Shown here: positions 1 to 10,187 of the stretch, piece after piece | Position numbering within the stretch: the first letter of the stretch is position 1 | How the letters are laid out: each line of letters starts with the position of its first letter | Assembly (NCBI GenBank): GCA_903831455.1 | Contig: CAIKXV010000197.1 | Location: 1 to 64,000, forward strand | Direction of reading: 5' to 3' | DNA from: an uncultured Pseudomonadota bacterium | Lineage (GTDB): Bacteria > Pseudomonadota > Gammaproteobacteria > Burkholderiales > CAIKXV01 | DNA: 64,000 nt | Translations under genes and position numbers: made by a program | The notes under the pieces: generated by a model | Seen by the model: only the letters and a program-made list of their open reading frames with translations | Told to the model about the DNA's origin: nothing | The model's database searches: none

Positions 1-86
1 CGAGCGCCGAGGAGCGTCACGACAGGGCCGGCCCGCTGAGGTAGTCTCGCGCTCTTCGCCCGCCCGCACCCGCACCTCCACTCGTC

Positions 87-1625
87 ATGACAGACGCTCC
101 CGCCCCTCGTACCGTTCGCCACTGCGTCGACCACTGGGCCGAGGCCACGCCCGATGCGCCCTATCTCATCGCGCCCGAGACCGGCGCGGTGATGACCTAC
201 GCACAACTGCAGGGGCATTGCCGGGAGCTCGCGCGCGTGCTGCTGATGAACGGCATCGAGCCCGGCAGCAAGGTCTCGCTGATGATGCACAACGGCTACC
301 AGACCGCCCGGCTGCTGCTGGGCGCGATGTACGCCGGCATGGTGGTGCAGCCGATCAACCTGCTCGCCCAGCCCTCCCAGTTGCGCTACGTGCTGGAGCA
401 CTCCGACACCCGCGTCGTGTTCGCCGCGCACGAGTTCGTCGAGCGCCTGCGCGAACCCCTCGAAGCCCTCACGGCCGCGGGCACTCGCGACGTGGCGGTG
501 TTCCCGCTCAACCCCGACCAGATCGACCTCTTCGACGACCCGTACATCGCGCACATGCCGCTGCCGCCGGTGGCCGAGCCCGACGAGGCGCTGCTCATGT
601 ACACCTCGGGGACCACCGGCGTGCCCAAGGGCGTGGTGCAGACGCATCGCGCCGTGGTCTCCGGCGGGTGGTTCACCTCGCAGGCCCATGCACTCACGCC
701 CGCCGATCGGGTGCTCTGCGCGCTGCCGCTCTACCACATCAACGGCCAGATCGTGACCACGGTGGCGCCGCTGGTGCACGGCGGGTCGGTGGTGATGCCG
801 CATCGCTTCTCGGCCTCGAACTTCTGGTCGCTGGTCGCCGAGCACCAGTGCACCTGGATCAACGTGGTCCCCACCATCATCGCCTACCTGCTCAACGGAC
901 CCGACCCGCGCGAACTGGGCCTGGACATCTCCCGCGTGCGCTTCTGCCGCTCGGCCTCGGCGCCGCTGCCCCCGGAGCAGCACCTCGCCTTCGAGCGACG
1001 CTTCGGCATCGGCGTGATCGAGACGATGGGCCTGACCGAAACCAACGCGCCGGCGTTCACCAATCCGCTCGACCCGGCGCGGCGCAAGGTGGGAAGCCCC
1101 GGCCAGGCCTACGGCAACGAGGCGCGCATCGTCGATGCGCAGGGGAACGCGCTGCCCCCGGGCACCCCGGGCGAGATCATGCTGCGCGGGGACAACGTGA
1201 TGAAGGGCTACTACAAGGCGCCCGACCTCACCCGCGAGGCCTTCGATGCCGAGGGCTGGCTGCACACCGGCGATGTCGGCTACCTGGACGAGGACGGCTT
1301 CGTGTTCGTCACCGGCCGCATCAAGGAGCTGATCATCAAGGGCGGCGAGAACATCGCGCCGCGCGAGATCGACGAGGCACTGCTCCGCCACCCGGCGGTG
1401 CTGGAGGCGGCGGCCGTGGGCATTCCGGACACCAACTATGGCCAGGAGATCATGGCCTGCGTGATCCTCAAGCCCGGCGCGCAGGCGAGCGCCGACGACC
1501 TGCGGGAGTTCTGCCGGGGCGAACTGGGCCCCTACAAGACCCCGAAACTCATCCGGCTGGTCGATGACCTGCCCAAGGGACCCTCGGGCAAGGTCCAGCG
1601 ACTCAAGCTCGCCGAGCTCGCCTGA
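87..1625 (+). CDS. AMP-dependent acyl-CoA synthetase/ligase
   Basis: ANL-superfamily motifs LLMYTSGTTGVPKG, GWLHTGDVGYLDEDGFVFVTGRIKELIIKGGENI, C-terminal PSGKVQR. Confidence 0.93.
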   Translation: MTDAPAPRTVRHCVDHWAEATPDAPYLIAPETGAVMTYAQLQGHCRELARVLLMNGIEPGSKVSLMMHNGYQTARLLLGAMYAGMVVQPINLLAQPSQLRYVLEHSDTRVVFAAHEFVERLREPLEALTAAGTRDVAVFPLNPDQIDLFDDPYIAHMPLPPVAEPDEALLMYTSGTTGVPKGVVQTHRAVVSGGWFTSQAHALTPADRVLCALPLYHINGQIVTTVAPLVHGGSVVMPHRFSASNFWSLVAEHQCTWINVVPTIIAYLLNGPDPRELGLDISRVRFCRSASAPLPPEQHLAFERRFGIGVIETMGLTETNAPAFTNPLDPARRKVGSPGQAYGNEARIVDAQGNALPPGTPGEIMLRGDNVMKGYYKAPDLTREAFDAEGWLHTGDVGYLDEDGFVFVTGRIKELIIKGGENIAPREIDEALLRHPAVLEAAAVGIPDTNYGQEIMACVILKPGAQASADDLREFCRGELGPYKTPKLIRLVDDLPKGPSGKVQRLKLAELA

Positions 1626-1764
1626 CGCGGAGCCGGGCAAGCGCGCCCACCGGGGGGGCGTCCTGGCGCCGGGCGCAGGCGGTGCGCCCTCGCCCCGTCT
1701 CGCGGGCACGGATACCCGGCCATGACGCCACCGGCCCCGGGCCGGGGCGGTGGCGTTGCTCGCG

Positions 1765-2685
1765 TCAGCGCGCCTGTTCGCCCAGCCGATGGATCGCCTC
1801 GGCGAGGATCGCGTTGTCCTTGCCCGCCTCGCCGCGCTGCATGCAGCTGTCGAGCAGCTGCGCGTACACCTGCGCGAAGGGCAGCGGCTGCCCGCGGTCG
1901 GCGGCCTGCGCGATCATCAGCCTGAAGTCCTTCAGGCTCTGGTCGACCTTGCTCTGCGGGTCGTCGTACTGGCGGCGCGCCATCAGCGGCCCCTTGGTAT
2001 CCATCACCGCCGAGCAGGCCGCCGACCCACGCGCCACCTTCAGGAAGGCCTCGCGATCGAGCCCCAGTCGATCGGCGAACACGAGGCCCTCGGCCATCGC
2101 GGCACGATTGAGGCCGAGGATCAGGTTCACCGCCAGCTTCGCGCGCGAGCCATTGCCCAGCGCGCCGAGGTAGTGGCTCTGCGGGCAGATCGCGGCCAGC
2201 GGACCCGCCGCCGCCTCCATCAGCGCCCGGTCGCCGGCCACCAGCGCGACGCCATCGCCCTGCGCCACCTGCCGACTGGTGCCGGACACCGGCACCTCGA
2301 GCAGTCGCAGCCCGCGGGCCACGCCCCGCTCGCCCAGCGCGGCGATGCGCTCGGGATCGCAGGTGCTGGTGCACACCACGATCGGCATCGCCTCTCGGCG
2401 CCCCGAGGCCAGGATGCCCTCCTCGCCTTCCACGACCGACTCGACCTGATCCGTGTTGAACACCGCGAGCACGATCACCGGACACGCTCGGCTCATGGCC
2501 GCGATCGAGCCGGCGACCTCGGCCCCCCGCGCGCGCAGGGCCTCGCAGCGGGCCGGATCGATGTCGTGGACGCTCACGGCATAGCCCGCCTCCAGCAGTC
2601 GCCCGGCGACGGCCGAGCCCATCAGCCCCGCCCCGATCACGCCCACCGGTCCGCCGATCGAGGGCGCGGATGTCGTCGCATTCAT
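1765..2685 (-). CDS. NAD(P)-dependent oxidoreductase, 3-hydroxyisobutyrate dehydrogenase family
   Basis: N-terminal Rossmann GVIGAGLMGSAVAGRLLEAGY after trimming the longer ORF to ATG at 2685 behind an AGGAGAAC-like SD; HIBADH-type C-terminal domain. Confidence 0.9.
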   Translation of the reverse strand: MNATTSAPSIGGPVGVIGAGLMGSAVAGRLLEAGYAVSVHDIDPARCEALRARGAEVAGSIAAMSRACPVIVLAVFNTDQVESVVEGEEGILASGRREAMPIVVCTSTCDPERIAALGERGVARGLRLLEVPVSGTSRQVAQGDGVALVAGDRALMEAAAGPLAAICPQSHYLGALGNGSRAKLAVNLILGLNRAAMAEGLVFADRLGLDREAFLKVARGSAACSAVMDTKGPLMARRQYDDPQSKVDQSLKDFRLMIAQAADRGQPLPFAQVYAQLLDSCMQRGEAGKDNAILAEAIHRLGEQAR

Positions 2686-2857
2686 CTTTCGGTTCTCCTG
2701 TTTGCAGCAGCGCCCGCGTTCGGCCGGGCCTTCTCCGGTCGACCGTCGGGCAACCTGTCGTCCCCGGGGCCCCGCGACACGCAGGCGCCGTCGCCCGTGC
2801 GCCGGGGGTTCATGGCGTGCACCCGGCGCGGGACGAGGCCCGCGGACGAGCGCGGCC

Positions 2858-3814
2858 TCAGTGGAGACCGCCCCTGGGATGCACGGGTCGGGTGCGCGCG
2901 TCGACAGCCTCCACCGGCCGATGCCCGCGCACCTGGGTTGCGTGCAGTTCGCGTTCGGTCGTCGGGTCGAACGGCCCGCGCTGGTGCACGCTGCAGCGAT
3001 TGTCCCACAGCACCACGTCGCCTTCGCGCCACTGGTGCTCGACGACATTGCGCTCGTCGACCAGATACGACCACAGCTCGTCGAGCAGGGCCTCGGAGTC
3101 CGCCAGCGACAAGCCGTTCACGTAGTGACGGAACCGACGGCCGAGGAACAGCGCATTGCAGCCGGTGTCCGGATGGGTGGAGACGATCGGGTGATCGGGC
3201 CCCTTGCCCTCGCGCAGGTCTTCCACCGCCACGGCCCCGCGGCGCAGGTTGCGATTGGTGTCGAACGCCGCGTCGTGCTTGATGGTGCGTCCGTGCACGA
3301 GGGCCTTCAGCCGCTCCGGCAGGGCCCGGTAGGCGGCATAGCCGCTGGCAAAACGGGTGTTGCCGCCCGCCTCGGCCGGCGGCAGCATCACCGCGCGCAG
3401 CATGCGCATGCCGGCGATCACCTCGCGGAACGAGTAGTCGCTGTGCCAGATGACCTCGCCGTCGCCCAGTTCCCCGATCGGCACGCCGTTGACCTTGCGG
3501 TTGGACACGACCGTCACCTCGGGCGGCCCGTCGAAGTGCTGGTGCGAGGAGCGCTCGCTTGCGGCCGGGGGCGACTCCAGTGGGCCGAACCGGCGCGACA
3601 CCTCGACCTGCTGCACGTCGGTGATCGACTGGTCGCGCAGCAGCACCAGCACGTGGTCGAGGTATGCACGGCGCAGGAGCGCGAAGCCCTCGTCATCGAG
3701 CGCGGCGAGATCGAGTCCGCGTACCTCGGCCCCCATCGACCCTTGCATCGGGATCACCTCGATCCGCCCGAACCGCCCCGCGATCAGCTCGCCACCCGAT
3801 GTCGCCTGTCCCAT
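2858..3814 (-). CDS. TauD/TfdA family Fe(II)/2-oxoglutarate dioxygenase
   Basis: IWHSDYSF (HxD) motif, GDVVLWDNRCSVHQRGPFDP with distal His/Arg. Confidence 0.92.
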   Translation of the reverse strand: MGQATSGGELIAGRFGRIEVIPMQGSMGAEVRGLDLAALDDEGFALLRRAYLDHVLVLLRDQSITDVQQVEVSRRFGPLESPPAASERSSHQHFDGPPEVTVVSNRKVNGVPIGELGDGEVIWHSDYSFREVIAGMRMLRAVMLPPAEAGGNTRFASGYAAYRALPERLKALVHGRTIKHDAAFDTNRNLRRGAVAVEDLREGKGPDHPIVSTHPDTGCNALFLGRRFRHYVNGLSLADSEALLDELWSYLVDERNVVEHQWREGDVVLWDNRCSVHQRGPFDPTTERELHATQVRGHRPVEAVDARTRPVHPRGGLH

Positions 3815-3848
3815 TCGATGCTCCCTCCCACGGCCGCCGATCGCGGCG

Positions 3849-4982
3849 TCAGTCCCTGACCCGGAAACGCTCGACCCTCGCCTCGCTCACCGTCACGCCA
3901 AGACCGGCCCCGTCGGGGCGACGCAGGTTGCCGCGAACGATCGGCACCGGCGTGTCGCAGACATCCTCGGCGAGGTAGTGCTGGGTGACGTTCAGTCCCC
4001 AGTCGAGATTGGGCGCGACGCTGCCCAGGTGCGCGACGGCCGCGGCTGCGATGCTGGACTCCGCCACCTTGCAGGCGAGATTGATGCTGAGTCCGAGCGA
4101 CTCGCAGGTAGTCATGGCGCGTGCGGCGGGCCCCACGCCGCCGAGCTTGATGGTCTTGACGTTCGCGCCCTGGATCGCGCCCATCCGGTGCAGCATCACC
4201 AGGTCGGCGATGCTCCCGATGGACTCGTCGCCGTTGAGCGGAACCGGGCACACCTTCGCCAGCGCGGCCATGCCGTCGAAGTCGTCGCCCGGCAACGGCT
4301 GCTCGATGAACATCAGACCCGCGGGTTCGGCGCGCTGGGCGAACAGTCGCGCATCGGCAAAGGTCATGCCGGTGTTGGCGTCCGCGCACAGGGCGACGTC
4401 CGGGCCGAGGCACCGACGCACCTCGATGGCCGCCTCCGCTTCCTCGCGCGGATCCTTGATGCCGATCTTGAGCTTGAAGAACCGCCACCCGGCGGCCAGC
4501 TCCCGCTGCGCCTCCGCGATGTCGTCCTCGATGCGCGGGTTGCCCAGCAGGTACATCGGCAGCAGGTCATCGCGCAGCGCGCCACCGAGCAGGTCGCACA
4601 GCGGCACGCCGAGCACCTGTCCGTGCAGGTCGGCGAGCGCCATGTCCACCGCGCACTTGGCCCCGGTGTTGCCCACCAGTGCGCGCTCGACCCGACGCGC
4701 CAGCGCGCCGCGAGCGGAGATCGGCTGCCCCACCAGCAGCGGCGCGAGCCACTCGCGCACCGCGCACACCATGCCCGGCAGCAGGTCGCCGGTCATCTGC
4801 GGCGCCACCGACGCCTCGCCCCAGCCGACCCGGCCGTCGTCGGCCTCGATGCGCACCAGCAGGTTGCGCGAGCACTCGATGCGCTCGCCGGCCATCACCA
4901 CCGCCTTCTTCAGCGGCAGCGCGACCGGAATCGCGTCGACCCGCCGGATGCGCACCCGGGCGCCCTGTCCGTCCTCGCTCAC
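3849..4982 (-). CDS. Mandelate racemase/muconate lactonizing enzyme family protein (MLE-like)
   Basis: KLKIG, CADANTG, FIEQPLPGDD, LNGDESI, IKLGGVG motifs; probable GTG start at 4982 behind GGAGGTGAG. Confidence 0.9.
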   Translation of the reverse strand: MSEDGQGARVRIRRVDAIPVALPLKKAVVMAGERIECSRNLLVRIEADDGRVGWGEASVAPQMTGDLLPGMVCAVREWLAPLLVGQPISARGALARRVERALVGNTGAKCAVDMALADLHGQVLGVPLCDLLGGALRDDLLPMYLLGNPRIEDDIAEAQRELAAGWRFFKLKIGIKDPREEAEAAIEVRRCLGPDVALCADANTGMTFADARLFAQRAEPAGLMFIEQPLPGDDFDGMAALAKVCPVPLNGDESIGSIADLVMLHRMGAIQGANVKTIKLGGVGPAARAMTTCESLGLSINLACKVAESSIAAAAVAHLGSVAPNLDWGLNVTQHYLAEDVCDTPVPIVRGNLRRPDGAGLGVTVSEARVERFRVRD

Positions 4983-5114
4983 CCCCTCACCTCCCGTCCA
5001 TGCATTGCAGCGTGGTGTCCCGCACGCCCCGAGCACCGTCGGCACTCGACGACCCGGGCGACGCGCGCACGACCCTGCGGATCGACGATCCTGGCCGCGA
5101 ATGGCGCTCGCGCG

Positions 5115-6077
5115 TCATTCCGCCTTCACCGAGGCCTCGCGCGCGACCTTCGCCCACTTGGCCAGATCCTTCTCGAGCAGCGCACGGAACTCCGCCGGCG
5201 AATTGCCCACCGCCTCGGCGCCAAGCGCCGCGAACTGCTGTCGCATCGCCGGGTCCTGGAGCGCACGGATCATCTCGCCGTGCAACTGCCCGACCAGCGC
5301 CGGCCTCATGCCTGCCGGACCGAGGAACGCGTACCACGATCCCAGCTCGTAGCCCTGCAGCCCGGATTCGCCGATCGTGGGCACCTCGGGCATCAGGCTG
5401 GAGCGCTTGATCGACCCGATGCCCAGGGCGCGCACCTGCTGGGCGCGCACCGCGGGGCCGGCCGCCGAGATCGAGTTCCAGGTCACCGCGAGCTGGCCGG
5501 CGATGGTGTCGGACATCGCGATCGGCAGCCCCTTGTAGGGCACGTGCACGCCCTTGACCCCGGCCATCAGGTTGAACAGCTCGAAGCCCAGGTGCGCGGA
5601 GCTGCCGATGCCCGACGAGCCGTAGGTGTACTGGGTCGGGTGCGCGCGCGCCCAGGCGATGAACTCGGCCAGCGTGTTCACCGGCAGCTTCGGGTTGACC
5701 AGCAGCACGAACGGCGCGTCGGCGAGGATCGTGATCGGGGTGAAGTCGCGCAGCGGGTGGTACGAGAGCCTGGGGAAAATCGCCGGGTTGGTGGCGTGCG
5801 TGCCGGTGGTGCCCAGCAGCAGCGTGTGCCCGTCGGGTGCCGCGCGGGCCACCAGTTCGCTGCCGATGATCCCCGAGGCCCCGGCCCGGTTGTCGGCGAT
5901 GAACGACTGCCCGGTGTTCTCCTGGAGCTTGCGGCTGACCACGCGCGCGAAGATGTCCGCGCCGCCGCCAGACGGAAACGGCACGATCACCCTCACCGGA
6001 CGCGACGGCCAGTTCTGGGCGAGGGCTGCGGCCGGCACCAGCGCAGCCAGCAGCACCCCGAGCAGCATGCGGTTCAT
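5115..6077 (-). CDS. Bug/TctC family tripartite tricarboxylate transporter substrate-binding protein
   Basis: Signal peptide, then WPSRPVRVIVPFPSGGGADIFAR and ADNRAGASGIIGSELVARAAPDGHTLLL. Confidence 0.95.
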   Translation of the reverse strand: MNRMLLGVLLAALVPAAALAQNWPSRPVRVIVPFPSGGGADIFARVVSRKLQENTGQSFIADNRAGASGIIGSELVARAAPDGHTLLLGTTGTHATNPAIFPRLSYHPLRDFTPITILADAPFVLLVNPKLPVNTLAEFIAWARAHPTQYTYGSSGIGSSAHLGFELFNLMAGVKGVHVPYKGLPIAMSDTIAGQLAVTWNSISAAGPAVRAQQVRALGIGSIKRSSLMPEVPTIGESGLQGYELGSWYAFLGPAGMRPALVGQLHGEMIRALQDPAMRQQFAALGAEAVGNSPAEFRALLEKDLAKWAKVAREASVKAE

Positions 6078-6306
6078 CTCTCCTCCTTCGCGAATCGGCG
6101 CGAGGCCACGGGCCTGTCGGCGCGTGCACGCGTGCCGCGCGCCGCCAACGCCGCACGGCCGGGCGACATGCCCGCGGGCGCAGCCCTCGTCCGGCGGCTG
6201 TCACCCGATGTCAACGTTACGACCAGTCGACCGGACGCGCAATCCCGCGGCGCTTATCGGAGGCATCGGCCGCGCCGATCGGCGCCCCGCTGCGGGGCAG
6301 GCTCGC

Positions 6307-7392
6307 TCAACGCTGCTGGACGGCGGGGTCGAACTCCAGCCCCAGGCCCGGTTTCGTCGGGACCGTGATCACACCGTCGACCTGCACCGGAACCTCCCGG
6401 AACAGCGGGCAGGACCACGGCATGTACTCCACGGTCAGTCCGTTCGGGATGGCGGCGATCAGGTGCACGTGGACCTCGGGCAGCAGGTGGCTCACCACCG
6501 GCAGGTTGAAGGCCTGCGCCATGCCGGCAATCTTGAGCCATCCGGTGATGCCGCCCGCGCGAAGCACGTCGATCATCACCACGTCGACGGCGCGCGCCTC
6601 CAGCATGTGCCGGAAAGGGACCGATCCGTAGACGTATTCGCCCGCGGCCAGCGGGGTGGCGAGTGCGCGCGCCACCTCGGCCATGCCGTGCGGATCGTCG
6701 TGCGCGACGGCGTCCTCCAGCCAGAACAGGCCGACATCCTCGATCCGCCGGCCGATCGAGATCGCCTGGCGCACGTCCCAGCGCTGGTTGATGTCGCACA
6801 TGAGGTCGATGTCCGGACCGATCACCGCGCGGATCTCGCGCAGGCGCTCGATCTCGCGCGTGGGCGTGGTGGGCCCCGGCAGCGCCAGCTGCGTCTTCAT
6901 CTGCCGCCAGCCCCGCTCCACCAGTCGCCCGGCGGCGCGCACGCAGTCATCGAGGCTGAAGTGCCGCATCAGCGCGCCGCTGGCATACACGGGCACCCGC
7001 TCGCGGCAGCCGCCGGCCAGCACCGACACCGGCACGCCGAACGCCTTGCCCTTGATGTCCCAGAGCGCGATGTCGATGGCCGCCAGCGCCAGCGTGAACA
7101 TGCCGCCCGGCCCCATCGAGGCGCCCGCCGCAGCCCGCAGCTTCTCGCCGGCGGCCTCGATGCGCAGCGGATCGTCGCCCACCAGCATCTGCGCGAGCAG
7201 GTCGACCGTATGCCGCAGGGCCGGCGTCACCGGTCCGCCGAAATGCGTGAGGCCGATGCCGACCAGCCCCGGCTGGTCGGTCTCGATCTCCAGCGTGACG
7301 AAATCGCGCGTGCCCTTGACGGTCGGCCCGTCGGCCAGCGGCTCGTCGGCCGGCAGCTGCGCGATGGCGGTGCGAAACCCGGTGATCCTCAT
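6307..7392 (-). CDS. Mandelate racemase/muconate lactonizing enzyme family protein (MR-like)
   Basis: LMCDINQRW, WLEDAV, LAAGEYVYG, VVSHLLPEVHVHL motifs. Confidence 0.9.
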   Translation of the reverse strand: MRITGFRTAIAQLPADEPLADGPTVKGTRDFVTLEIETDQPGLVGIGLTHFGGPVTPALRHTVDLLAQMLVGDDPLRIEAAGEKLRAAAGASMGPGGMFTLALAAIDIALWDIKGKAFGVPVSVLAGGCRERVPVYASGALMRHFSLDDCVRAAGRLVERGWRQMKTQLALPGPTTPTREIERLREIRAVIGPDIDLMCDINQRWDVRQAISIGRRIEDVGLFWLEDAVAHDDPHGMAEVARALATPLAAGEYVYGSVPFRHMLEARAVDVVMIDVLRAGGITGWLKIAGMAQAFNLPVVSHLLPEVHVHLIAAIPNGLTVEYMPWSCPLFREVPVQVDGVITVPTKPGLGLEFDPAVQQR

Positions 7393-7395
7393 GGC

Positions 7396-9156
7396 TCAGC
7401 CTTTCGCCGGGATGATCGGCAGCAGCAGGTGCGGCGCGCGCCCCTCGCCCGCATGCAGTCGCACGCGCCCGCCGAACACCGCGGCCGGGCGATCGGTCTC
7501 GTCATCGTGCTCGAACGGGCCGCAGCCGCGCATCGGGTTCTTCATGTTCGACAGCGTCGCCGCCGCGCCACCGTACTCGTAGTCGCGCCCGCGGATCGTC
7601 AGCGCGACCCGATGGCCGACCGGCACCACGATGCAGGTCGGGATGATCTCGATGTCGAGCTGCACCACCTCGCCCGGCACCAGCGGCTCGCTCCGATCAT
7701 GCGTGTGGTAGGGACGCCAGGGCGTCGAGCGCACCGGGTCGAGCCGCCGCTGGGAGGCCCGCAGCCAGCCCTGGCCCACCGGCGTATGCGGGTCGAGCGC
7801 GCCCTGGAACACGACCTCCTCGCCGTCGGGCGCGAACACCCGGAGCACCGCGAAGAGGTCGGCATCGGTCGTGCTGGAGGAGACGAACAGGCGCAGCGCC
7901 ACCGGGCCGGTGATCTCGGTCTCGCGCTCGAGCGGAGGCGTGCTGAAGGTGAGCCCGTCGCCCATCGCCTCGTACTCCACCGACACGGCCGGGCCCGTCG
8001 AGGCGTCGCGCGCCGGGTCCAGCGCGCCGCCGGACAGGTCGAGGTAGTAGGGCGTCCACTGCGTGCGCGCCAGCGGCCACTCGTTCTCGTGTCGGAGGTC
8101 GAACCGCTCGCCGGGGCGGCGCACGTTGAGCAGCACCGGCGGCTGGCGGTCCCAGCCGGTGTCCTCGCCCTTGAGGAAGTGGCCGAGGAATCGCTTCTGG
8201 AGCGTCACGCCGTAGTCGGTGTAGAACGGCGCCCAGTGCGATCCGCCGTGCACCTCCAGCCATTTCTGCGTGGAGGCCGACTGCGTGTAGCCCTCGAAGT
8301 TGCCGCGCGGGTGCAGTCCCTGCCCGCCCCAGTTGGCGGCCGAGAGCAGCGGCACGGTGACCTTCGACAGGTCGGCCGAGCGCTCGCGGAACCACTCGTC
8401 GTCGAGCGGGCGGCGCAGGTACTCGGCCCACATGTCCTCCCGGTTGGCGACGAGCTGCTCCTCCGACAGCGTCTCGGGTCCGCACACCAGGTCGCCGGTG
8501 ACGCGCGAACGCGCGCCGCGCTCGCCCACGCCGTGCTGCACCGTCTTGACCTGCATGTCCTGCCAGTTCTTGCGGAACGTACAGGCGATGCCGCCGTGGC
8601 GGGCCCCGTCGCGGTAGCAGTCGGCCCAGCCTTCCCACACGCAGATGGCCGCCAGGTGCGGCGGCTGCAGCGCGGCGACGCGCCACTGGTTGGACGCATA
8701 GTAGGAGATGCCGTTCAGGCCCACCTTGCCGCTGCACCAGGGCTGCGCGGCGATCCACTCGATGCAGTCGTGGAAGTCCTTCGTCTCGCGCGCGTTGTTG
8801 TGGGAGAGGTACCCGGGCGAGCGACCGGCCCCGCGCGAATCGACCCGCACGACCGCGTAACCATCGGGCACCCACTTCTCGGGATCGACCACCTCCCAGT
8901 TCTGGTAGGCGTTGGTCGAACCCGCCAGCGCATCCGGGTTCTCGCGCGCCATGATCTCCCACGCCGTGCGGTAGCCCTCCTGGAAGGCCAGCCCCTTGCC
9001 GTAGGGCCCGTAGGTCGCGATGGCGGGATAGCGCCCCTCGGCGATCGGACGGAACACGTCGGCTCGCAGGACGAGCCCGTCGTCCATCGCGATCGGCACG
9101 TCCCAGTCGATGCGCATGCCGTCTCGCACTTCGCTGCGGTAGCCCTGCTCTGCCAT
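7396..9156 (-). CDS. CocE/NonD family hydrolase
   Basis: [36 protein letters not shown] (nucleophile region), C-terminal XPP-type beta domain; start refined to ATG at 9156. Confidence 0.9.
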   Translation of the reverse strand: MAEQGYRSEVRDGMRIDWDVPIAMDDGLVLRADVFRPIAEGRYPAIATYGPYGKGLAFQEGYRTAWEIMARENPDALAGSTNAYQNWEVVDPEKWVPDGYAVVRVDSRGAGRSPGYLSHNNARETKDFHDCIEWIAAQPWCSGKVGLNGISYYASNQWRVAALQPPHLAAICVWEGWADCYRDGARHGGIACTFRKNWQDMQVKTVQHGVGERGARSRVTGDLVCGPETLSEEQLVANREDMWAEYLRRPLDDEWFRERSADLSKVTVPLLSAANWGGQGLHPRGNFEGYTQSASTQKWLEVHGGSHWAPFYTDYGVTLQKRFLGHFLKGEDTGWDRQPPVLLNVRRPGERFDLRHENEWPLARTQWTPYYLDLSGGALDPARDASTGPAVSVEYEAMGDGLTFSTPPLERETEITGPVALRLFVSSSTTDADLFAVLRVFAPDGEEVVFQGALDPHTPVGQGWLRASQRRLDPVRSTPWRPYHTHDRSEPLVPGEVVQLDIEIIPTCIVVPVGHRVALTIRGRDYEYGGAAATLSNMKNPMRGCGPFEHDDETDRPAAVFGGRVRLHAGEGRAPHLLLPIIPAKG

Positions 9157-9325
9157 CACTGATCCTCCTCGCCGGTGGGCGGTGTGCGCCTGCGGCGCAT
9201 CGTGGACGAACGCAAGGACCCGGCTTCGGGGTCGGCCCTTGCGTGAGGCGGCGGGTCCGCGTCTTTGCTCTCCCGCCTGCCTGCGGCATGCTACCGCAAC
9301 CACTCCCGCGCTTCAGGACCCCGAC

Positions 9326-10126
9326 ATGACCCTGCCCGCCGCCACCGGCGCCCTCGTCCCGACCCCTGGCCCCGCCCCTGCCCCTCGCGAACTCGCCGGT
9401 CGGGTCGCGCTCGTCACCGGCGGCGCACGCAACATCGGGGCAGCCATCAGCCTTGAACTGGCCGCGGCGGGCGCGCAGGTGGCGATCAACACGCGGTCAT
9501 CGCGCGCCGAGGCCGACGCGCTCGCCGATCGCATCAGGGCGACCGGCGACCCGGCGGCCGTCTTCATGGGCGATGTCTCGCAGCCGGACGCGGTGCGCGA
9601 GATGACCGAAGCCATCGTGGCCTGCTACGGCGGCATCGACCTGCTGGTACTCAACGCCTCGCCCCGTCGTGAAACGCCCTTTCTCGACATCGGCTGGGAC
9701 GAATGGCGCTCCATCCTCTCCGGCACGCTGGACTCGGCCTTCCTCTGCACGCAGGCCTGCCTGCCCTCGATGCTCGCGCGCGGGGGCGGATCGATCGTGG
9801 CCCTCGGCGGCCTCAACTCGATGTACGGCGCGAACCGCCGCGCGCACGGCGCCGCGGCCAAGGGCGGCCTGCAGGCCTTCACCCGCGCGATCGCCCGCGA
9901 ATTCGCCGATCGCGGGGTGCGCGCGAACTGCGTCGTGCCGGGCCAGATCGAGACCGAACGCCCGGCGCATCGCGCCCCGCGCGCGGATCCCGCGAACTCG
10001 GTACCCATGGGACGCGCCGGGCTGCCGCAGGAAATCGCCACCACCGTGCGCTTCCTGTGCGGGCCCGGGGCGAGCTACATCACCGGCCAGACGCTGCATG
10101 TGGATGGCGGACGGCTGATGGCGTGA
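9326..10126 (+). CDS. SDR family oxidoreductase
   Basis: [16 protein letters not shown], catalytic-region motifs, [13 protein letters not shown]. Confidence 0.92.
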   Translation: MTLPAATGALVPTPGPAPAPRELAGRVALVTGGARNIGAAISLELAAAGAQVAINTRSSRAEADALADRIRATGDPAAVFMGDVSQPDAVREMTEAIVACYGGIDLLVLNASPRRETPFLDIGWDEWRSILSGTLDSAFLCTQACLPSMLARGGGSIVALGGLNSMYGANRRAHGAAAKGGLQAFTRAIAREFADRGVRANCVVPGQIETERPAHRAPRADPANSVPMGRAGLPQEIATTVRFLCGPGASYITGQTLHVDGGRLMA

Positions 10127-10137
10127 CCCGGGCGTAC

Positions 10138-10176
10138 CGGGCCTGCGCAGGCCTCGCCACGGCGGCGGGCCTGCGC
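10138..10176. repeat. 11-bp direct repeat CGGGCCTGCGC (two copies) overlapping palindrome GGCCTGCGCAGGCC in a convergent intergenic gap
   Basis: Copies at 10138-10148 and 10166-10176; palindrome at 10140-10153; possible transcript-end structure. Confidence 0.45.
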
Positions 10177-10187
10177 GACCGACCCGA

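Noticed and set aside
3450-6368. 972-aa plus-strand ORF
   Set aside because: Antisense to TauD-like, MLE-like and Bug genes that have clear family motifs; no recognisable domain.
5626-9162. 1178-aa plus-strand ORF
   Set aside because: Antisense shadow of Bug, MR-like and CocE genes. High-GC DNA gives long open antisense frames; composition is His/Arg/Gly/Ala-rich with no domain motif.
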